This document shows positions 59,029 through 64,000 of a stretch of 64,000 nt of DNA, piece by piece. The notes beneath the pieces were generated by a model, which did not search any database, was not told where the DNA came from, and worked only from the letters and a program-made list of their open reading frames with translations. The stretch is from positions 89,320-153,319 of the forward strand of contig CALNHX010003307.1 of NCBI GenBank assembly GCA_940337035.1, given 5' to 3'. Within the stretch, counting starts at the first letter, position 1, and every line of letters begins with the position of its first letter. This DNA is from Agriotes lineatus (taxonomy: Eukaryota; Arthropoda; Insecta; Coleoptera; Elateridae). The translations under genes and the position numbers were made by a program.

Positions 59029-59935
59029 GAACACCTAATGAGACATGTACTCGATGATTGGGAGGGCGGTGCAACTGTTGGCGGATATAAAATATCCAAC
59101 CTCTGATTCGCCGATGACACAACACTAATAGCAAGAAGTCAGGAAGAAATCGAAACGCTCATAAGAAAACTAGAGGATATTTTGTTATCAATTATTATAA
59201 ACTTTTATGGAAGCCATTTTGTTATATCACTTGTCAATAATTTCTGATGAAGCCATCTAAAGTGGCGAAACGTAAAATATTTTATCAACCTTCACATGTA
59301 TGACGTTTGGACCTTAAGGGACAATCAGATTTTTTATACCTACTACAATAAACTTTTTGGCTATCTATCTCCACAACCTTATTACAACTGGGAAGGACTG
59401 CCATGGCACAAATGACTCAAATTTGGGCTGACCGAAATATTCGCATAGACGTCAAAATACGTCTCGTTCAAGCCTTAGTTTTCTCTGTGTTCATGTATGC
59501 GGCGGAAACATGGACGGTCAGAGAGGCTGAGCGCAAGAAAATAGACGCATTCGAGATGTACTGCTGGCGTCGTATGCCTAGAGTTAAATGGACAGCTCAT
59601 CGCACAAACGAATCCATTTTAAACGAAATTAAGCCCCAACTTCGCCTCTCTTCACTTGTTTCTAAGAAAGCCCTCAAATTCTTTGGCCACATCTCCAGAA
59701 AAGAGAACATGGAAAAAACATACTACAAGGAAAGCCAGATGGAAAAAGAAGACGAGGACGATCTCCCCAACGCTGGATTGACATAACGCGAAAGGGTCTC
59801 CAGGAACCCTGGGAACATGTGTTATAAGCATGACCCAAGATATAGGCGCCTGGAGAAATTTTCTGGACGAGACATTTCCAAACCTATCATATTAGAATCA
59901 CAACACATCTGGAAATATGTCATGATGTAGAAGAA
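59029..59935 (+). mobile_element. 5'-truncated LINE fragment with 40-bp target duplication
   Basis: Flanked by a perfect 40-bp repeat (58989-59028 and 59936-59975) that lies in the integrase gene. The left part encodes HVLDDWEGGATVGGYKISNL, a stop, then FADDTTLIARSQEEIETLI (catalytic ADD). The right part (59393-59786) is the RT thumb: RTAMAQMTQIWADRNI, IRLVQALVFSVFMYAAETW and FGHISRKENMEK. About 210 bp between (59176-59390) is not LINE coding and carries a hammerhead-like motif. The 3' end is ATGATGTAGAAG. Confidence 0.82.
59240..59278 (+). ncRNA. Hammerhead ribozyme-like motif
   Basis: ATTT-CTGATGA-A-GCCA-loop-TGGC-GAAA-CGTA-AAAT. It has the CUGANGA and GAAA cores, a 4-bp stem II, a 4-bp stem I (ATTT/AAAT), and the zero-loop ACGU stem III with an A at the cleavage position, as described for Penelope-type retroelements. 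One extra A follows the first core. It lies in non-LINE DNA inside the LINE fragment. Cleavage is an inference. Confidence 0.5.
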
Positions 59936-60653
59936 GTCGACTCCCATCCCGTTTCTGTACAGATTGTGCCACACTTCAAGTATATTGTCATCATTTACAG
60001 CTGAGGGTGCCATCTTGATGCTTGAATGATAGCGGCTGTTATACGAATTCAGTAAATTTTGTAATGGCTATGTATTTGTATGAATTAGAGTATGTGAAAT
60101 AACGCCACATTCTGGTTTTTAGTGTTCTATTGAAACGCTCAACGACTGCGGCCTTAACATCGGGGTTTTGCGTTACGTAAAAGCTGATATCGTGTTGTTT
60201 GAAAAAATTCTGCACGGATCTAGCAATAAATTCTTTTCCTTTATCGGTTTGTAAATTTATGGGCGTGTTACCCGCTTCAGCAAATATTTCACGAAAGGCA
60301 TTTATTACTGAAGCAGCCGTTTTAAATTTCAGGGGCCTCGCCCAGGCCATTTTACTAAATACATCAATTACGGTGAAAATAAAATTATACCCGTCGTTGT
60401 GGGACGATAAACTACGCATGTCACAGAGATCAGCTTGCCATCATTCGAAAATGTTGTTAACAATGTACTTGTTTCTAGGGAATTCTTTTCTTGCAGTTTT
60501 GTGAATAGTATATGCATCCTGCTTCTTTAACCATTCCTTTACTTCACCACTGGGGCGACTATTTTTCACTGAAGAAATTAATGAGTTTGCGCCTGCAAAG
60601 CCTGAAGGGTTAGCGGTGTCATAGTAGATGGCGTCCTAATTCATTCTGCTAAG

Positions 60654-61037
60654 TTAAAGTTTAAGACGTTCCCAGCCCGAAATGCCCTTTATTTTTGATA
60701 TGGATCTTCGCGTTGTTTTCACTGTTTTTCGTGTTGAAACCTCTTGCTTGGATGTTGTTGCAGGCGCTATTAGCTTTAATTTAGGCTCGGGATCGACGTC
60801 ACTCTCTATCTCTGATTTATTCATGTCTGGCACATTTTGGCGTTTAGGATCCCCAATCAGCACTTGAGGTACATTGCTCTCTTTAATGTAATCGATGAAC
60901 TTGTGTCGACCTGGCGGATTTGTAGTTTTTCTAGGTCTTAGAACGTCATGCACTAAATCAGTAATGCTGGAGGATGGTAAAATTTCACCTTTTATGCTGA
61001 CTGTTACCTTGCCGTCCCACTCCACTTCATCTGACAT
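60654..61037 (-). CDS. Polinton ORF upstream of integrase, unknown function
   Basis: 127 codons from ATG 61037 (MSDEVEWDGKVTVSIKGEIL), with a basic Ser/Thr/Lys-rich C terminus (RKTVKTTRRSISKIKGISGW). Position next to the integrase and intact frame suggest it is an element gene or the integrase's N-terminal extension. No domain recognised. Confidence 0.5.
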   Translation of the reverse strand: MSDEVEWDGKVTVSIKGEILPSSSITDLVHDVLRPRKTTNPPGRHKFIDYIKESNVPQVLIGDPKRQNVPDMNKSEIESDVDPEPKLKLIAPATTSKQEVSTRKTVKTTRRSISKIKGISGWERLKL

Positions 61038-61100
61038 TCTTAGAAAAAGGCAACTAACTTAAAAGTCAACACGCTCATAATAAATACATACAAAATACAT

Positions 61101-61181
61101 GGTAAGTGAGGGAATCGAACCCACGACCTCTCTTGAGACCAAAACTTAAATCTGATGCCTTAACCACTGGGCCAACCTACC
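61101..61181 (-). tRNA. tRNA-Leu (anticodon UAA)
   Basis: 81 bases on the minus strand: acceptor GGTAGGT pairs with ACTTACC throughout (one G:U). A box TGGCCCAGTGGTTAAGG and B box GGTTCGATTCC are present. Anticodon stem TCAGA/TTTGG encloses TTTAAGT, so the anticodon is TAA. There is a long class II variable arm (TCTCAAGAGA). The T stem has one T-T mismatch. A TTTT terminator follows a few bases downstream. No SINE body follows. Either a working gene or a very recent pseudogene. Confidence 0.75.
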
Positions 61182-61189
61182 TCATGCAT

Positions 61190-61830
61190 AAACTAACACT
61201 TGTCACATAATTCAAAAGAAATACAGTTTAAAACATTTTTTATTTACACATTCATACACGGTTTCATACAAATTAAGTCATGTACGATTTCATGCGCTCA
61301 TCTGCATCAATCAGCTTCTGCAGTTCTATAATAACATACATTTTAAATTTGAACACAAGTTCCCACAACAAGATGTCGTTAGCGTACCCCCAGCGCAAAG
61401 TATTAATAATTATTTTATTAATATAAAGTATTATATAATAAACTTTTAACTGGTAAAACGGCCTTGAAACGGCGATGAATAGCAGTAGGAATTTCGTTTT
61501 CAGCAGTTAACTCGCGTTGACATAGCACCAGAACACGTCTCCATACTTCCACTACTACAAAACGAACTGGTGAATGAAACTCCTTCAAACTTGGCATGCG
61601 CATAAAGGAAGGATGTAGTTTCCGAATACAACCATGCGCGTCTCTGTAGGTCATTTTTTCGCGTTCTACAAGCATGTGTGCATTACCTTTCAGCCCACCC
61701 ACGTATTTACTTACACTAAGCACTATTTTCCAACACCAACCCCGCCACTGCTTTTGACCCACCACTGGAGGCGGCCATATTATGTCTTATGTCATAAGTC
61801 ATAAGTGACATTTCATATGGCCAGACTGTT
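61190..61830. other. Uncertain interval
   Basis: A 115-codon minus-strand frame (61765-61418) has no feature I recognise and may be chance. No other structure seen before the MITE. Confidence 0.4.
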
Positions 61831-61834
61831 TATA

Positions 61835-62062
61835 TCGGGTGACTATAAATGTTTTGATTTTTTCTTAGGTTGGCACTGTTTATGTTGGTGGCATTGTAAG
61901 TCTATGTCAAATTCAAGGTTAGCAGGTTAGGTTTTGCGTCAGTTTTGACACAGAATGACGCAAAACCTAACCTGCGAACATTCAATTTGACATAGACTTA
62001 CAGTGCCACCAATATAAACAGTGCCAACCTAAAGAAAATCACAATCATTTATAGTCACCCGG
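61835..62062. mobile_element. MITE with CCGGGTGACT ends
   Basis: 228-bp, TA-flanked, nearly perfect palindrome: TCGGGTGACTATAAATG at left, CATTTATAGTCACCCGG at right, inner arms GGTTGGCACTGTTTAT and GACATAGACTTACAGTG pairing with their complements. Same family as 25051-28037 but shorter and intact. Confidence 0.85.
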
Positions 62063-62085
62063 TATAAAGGGACTGTAATTGATAC

Positions 62086-62466
62086 TATAGCCCCTTTATT
62101 TACAAATAGTAGCGACATCCTTTGATGTTACCGCTGGGGCAAAATCACGTTGGTATCCCTTAAGTCCCTAGCATATTTAAAAATCGCCTAAGAAGTTGCA
62201 TAATTAATTAAAATGTGACATTGACAGTTGTCATGTTTTTATTCATTTTTCTCTTCGGGGGCTAATTCGAAGTCGAGGACGTGGAAATGCCAGGGTGTTG
62301 TGTCGATAAGTGTAAAAATAGTGGCAGAAAAGGATTTCAGGTATTCAGATCTGTTATTTTTTCACTGTTTACACTGAAATTTATCGTTTAGTAACTTTTT
62401 GTATTTTCATGTTTGCATCAGGTTTGCCCCACGATGTCGCTACTATTTGTTAATAGAGGGGCTATA
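62086..62466 (+). mobile_element. Short TIR element carrying a THAP first exon
   Basis: TATAGCCCCTTTATT...AATAGTAGCGACATC at left is inverted at right (GATGTCGCTACTATTTGTTA...GGGGCTATA). At 62287-62340 an ATG opens MPGCCVDKCKNSGRKGFQ, the C-x4-C beginning of a THAP finger, ending exactly at a GTATTC donor. No second exon in the element. No clear target duplication. Confidence 0.65.
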
Positions 62467-62482
62467 ACCATATATTATTCTA

Positions 62483-63500
62483 GACTACAACGCATCTAAG
62501 GGTGGCGTAGATACAGTAGATAAAGTGTGAGGTGCTTTGTGCGTATCCAGGAGAACAACTGATGAGTATAGCAGGCATAAATAGCCAATAGTATATTACT
62601 TTACAAGGGATGTAGGTAAGATTTACACTATCGAGGACCGTTTGAGTGAGCGAAGCGAACGAGGGTAGCAAGGTTCGAGGTAGTGTAAATCTTTCTACAT
62701 CCTGTGTCAAGTTCATAATTTTTTTCACTACCAATATTTCCTTTTGTAAAGTAAATGGTAGGTAATAACCTGGCGTAAAATTATGACATTTGCTAAACTA
62801 TAGTAGCCTTATAGCGCTGTGACGTTTTGTTTGACAGTTATAAACGCACTGTGAAAAATTATTGGAAAAATGCGTGAATACGATTGCAAATGCTGTTTTG
62901 TAATCTTTGTGCTTGTATTCTGATTAAAAATTAATAATAGTACGAACGACAATGGTTTTTTCGTGTTAACCAAATGGCAGACATGGCATCTTATGAGTTG
63001 TAATACATGCGGGATGTAAGTAATTCACTTCTCTAGGGAAGTAAGTACATTGTCATGGAAACTGTAACAATTTTTATAAATGTAGCCTACATCCCTCAAA
63101 CTTGACAGTGTAAGGTTCATTTACAAAAAAGGTAGTGAAAGAAAGTTATATAATGCTACGCATATCCCCAACTCACAAAAATTTGGTAGGATTTTTCTAA
63201 AGGAACTGCGGATTTCTTTGATAAAGCCATATCTTACCGAACGAGCTGAAATAAGGATATTTCCATCTGATATTAGGCTTTTTTCTAAATATATATATAA
63301 GCGAATACAAGCAGAGCAACAACTAGCCCTTCTAACGAAAATACGGAGAAGATGCTTTTGCTGTGTGTGATAGAAAAACACGGTAACATCAATTACGTGC
63401 ACTACATGCAATCATTCCGTCTGCAAGGAACATGGCACAACTATCATTACCTGCCCAGAATGTAAAAATCAAGATGCAAACGATGAAGATATGGAGTAGC
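62483..63500 (+). pseudogene. piggyBac-type transposase remnant (C-terminal half)
   Basis: DYNASKGGVDTVDK at 62483-62526 holds the third catalytic Asp, followed by a stop and RRTTDEYSRHK. After an interruption (about 62590-63110) the frame resumes near 63190 with LKELRISLIKPYLTERAEI and ends with a Cys/His-rich zinc domain (RRRCFCCV, then ITCTTCNHSVCKEHGTTIT, CPECKNQD) and an acidic tail. A different family member from the one at 39028-41632, on the other strand. Stops and the insertion make it inactive. 63510-64000 holds nothing recognised. Confidence 0.75.
62605..62705. repeat. Compound fold-back element J, inside piggyBac remnant
   Basis: ATGTAGGTAAGATTTACACTA pairs with TAGTGTAAATCTTTCTACAT. 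Inside, TCGAGGACC pairs loosely with GGTTCGA, and GTGAGCGAAGCGAACGAG is at the apex. It sits within the interruption of the piggyBac reading frame. Confidence 0.75.
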
Positions 63501-64000
63501 TAGAGAATTCAGAAGAGTTTTGTTCTACTTTACTTTTCGAGTTCCAAGCTATGAGTTTGTTGAATGTTGAAGCTTATATTTAATTTCCTAAACATAGTTT
63601 GTCAAACACTCATATTTTCGTCATTATATAAATTAACTTTTGGGACTTTTATATATTAAATCAATCTATGTTTTTGACTAATTAACATTTATTTAATATA
63701 AGAGAAATAGTATTGAGTTATTTTTTTGCTTATAATGATATCTTTTAATGGATGGTGCATAAAATACACCACGCCTGTACTTAAGATACATTTTATGGCG
63801 CGTGTAGTTGAAGATTAAATAGAGCAATATATCTGGTTAATTGACTTTCATCAAATAATACGGTGCATTATCTGCTGCTTTTACGCACTTAACTTGTAAT
63901 GAATCATCATTTCTGAGTTGATTAGGAAACACATTTTCCCTTTTATTGTGATTGATACTATTAAATAAAATATATTATAACTTAAAAATTATCCCAATCA

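Larger units (their letters stand above)
58638..60640 (-). pseudogene. int: Polinton retroviral-type integrase, split by a LINE
   Basis: Integrates the element into the genome. On the minus strand, 60640-59976 has YYDTANPSGFAGANSL, a DNA-binding start, the core with FIFTVIDVFSKMAWARPL (first Asp), LQTDKGKEFI (second Asp) and AAVVERFNRTLKTRMWRYF (Glu). After the LINE (59029-59935 plus duplicate), 59028-58638 supplies KPKYKVNQHVRISRTK and a C-terminal chromodomain (VEQVLKERGRGHRKEYFVKW). A stop at 60441-60443 and another near 60640 also disable it. Confidence 0.85.
52989..61037. mobile_element. Degraded Polinton/Maverick element
   Basis: Polintons are self-synthesising, virus-like DNA transposons. 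Here a protein-primed DNA polymerase B runs on the plus strand (53.0-56.9 kb), and capsid, minor capsid, an associated protein and integrase run on the minus strand (56.9-61.0 kb). The processing protease and packaging ATPase are missing. PolB and major capsid meet at about 56920-56945, each truncated, showing one internal deletion. Many frameshifts and stops; an inactive copy. Terminal inverted repeats could not be identified. Confidence 0.88.

Overview
The window looks like nuclear DNA of an insect, possibly a beetle. It is AT-rich and has a spliced host gene with short introns. The surrounding transposon fauna is typical of arthropods: Polinton/Maverick, Crypton, piggyBac, IS630-like, P-like THAP elements, Ty3/gypsy, RNase H-bearing LINEs and many TA-flanked MITEs. 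The exact species cannot be read from the sequence. Only one ordinary host protein gene is recognisable, Mon1, the Rab7 exchange-factor subunit (four coding exons, 23619-36293, + strand). One probable tRNA-Leu(UAA) gene lies at 61101-61181 (- strand). Nearly everything else is transposable-element sequence in various stages of decay, much of it nested.

Layout. 0-7 kb: a compound fold-back element, a 502-bp tandem duplication carrying a mariner-type MITE, a THAP-domain gene fragment with a duplicated exon, and two broken Crypton tyrosine-recombinase genes, all minus strand. 7.5-11.5 kb: a broken ORF of an arthropod repeat family I know only by its protein pattern, then a split IS630/Tc1-like transposase invaded by a fold-back hairpin. 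11.7-23 kb: non-coding repeats. These include several fold-backs, a 2.5-kb element with 210-bp inverted repeats, a hAT-type non-autonomous element, copies of a CAGACAGAC-containing dispersed repeat, and a tRNA-derived SINE with a THAP-exon MITE inserted in it. 23.6-36.3 kb: Mon1. Its third intron (11 kb) holds a MITE split by a LINE whose flanking duplication is 706 bp, a 3.4-kb long-TIR element with nested MITEs and a LINE fragment, and a 1.6-kb P-like element with a THAP exon.

36.6-42.3 kb: fold-backs, a solo LTR with 4-bp duplication, and a piggyBac transposase pseudogene interrupted by a hAT MITE. 42.3-52.8 kb: a near-complete Ty3/gypsy element on the minus strand (two LTRs, tRNA-Lys-type primer site, gag, pol, a third ORF). 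Its integrase is split by a 2.4-kb insertion containing a CCG-rich 121-bp tandem array. 53-61 kb: a degraded, internally deleted Polinton with protein-primed DNA polymerase B on the plus strand, and capsid, minor capsid and integrase genes on the minus strand. The integrase is split by a 5'-truncated LINE with a 40-bp duplication, and inside that LINE sits a hammerhead-ribozyme-like motif. 61-64 kb: tRNA-Leu, a MITE, a THAP-exon TIR element and a second piggyBac remnant interrupted by a fold-back.

The most interesting signals are four. (1) A dispersed set of structurally alike but sequence-unrelated compound hairpins. (2) Short TIR elements that repeatedly retain only a THAP first exon plus its splice donor. 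(3) The LINE with a 706-bp target duplication. (4) The hammerhead-like motif. All calls come from reading the sequence; no database search was run.
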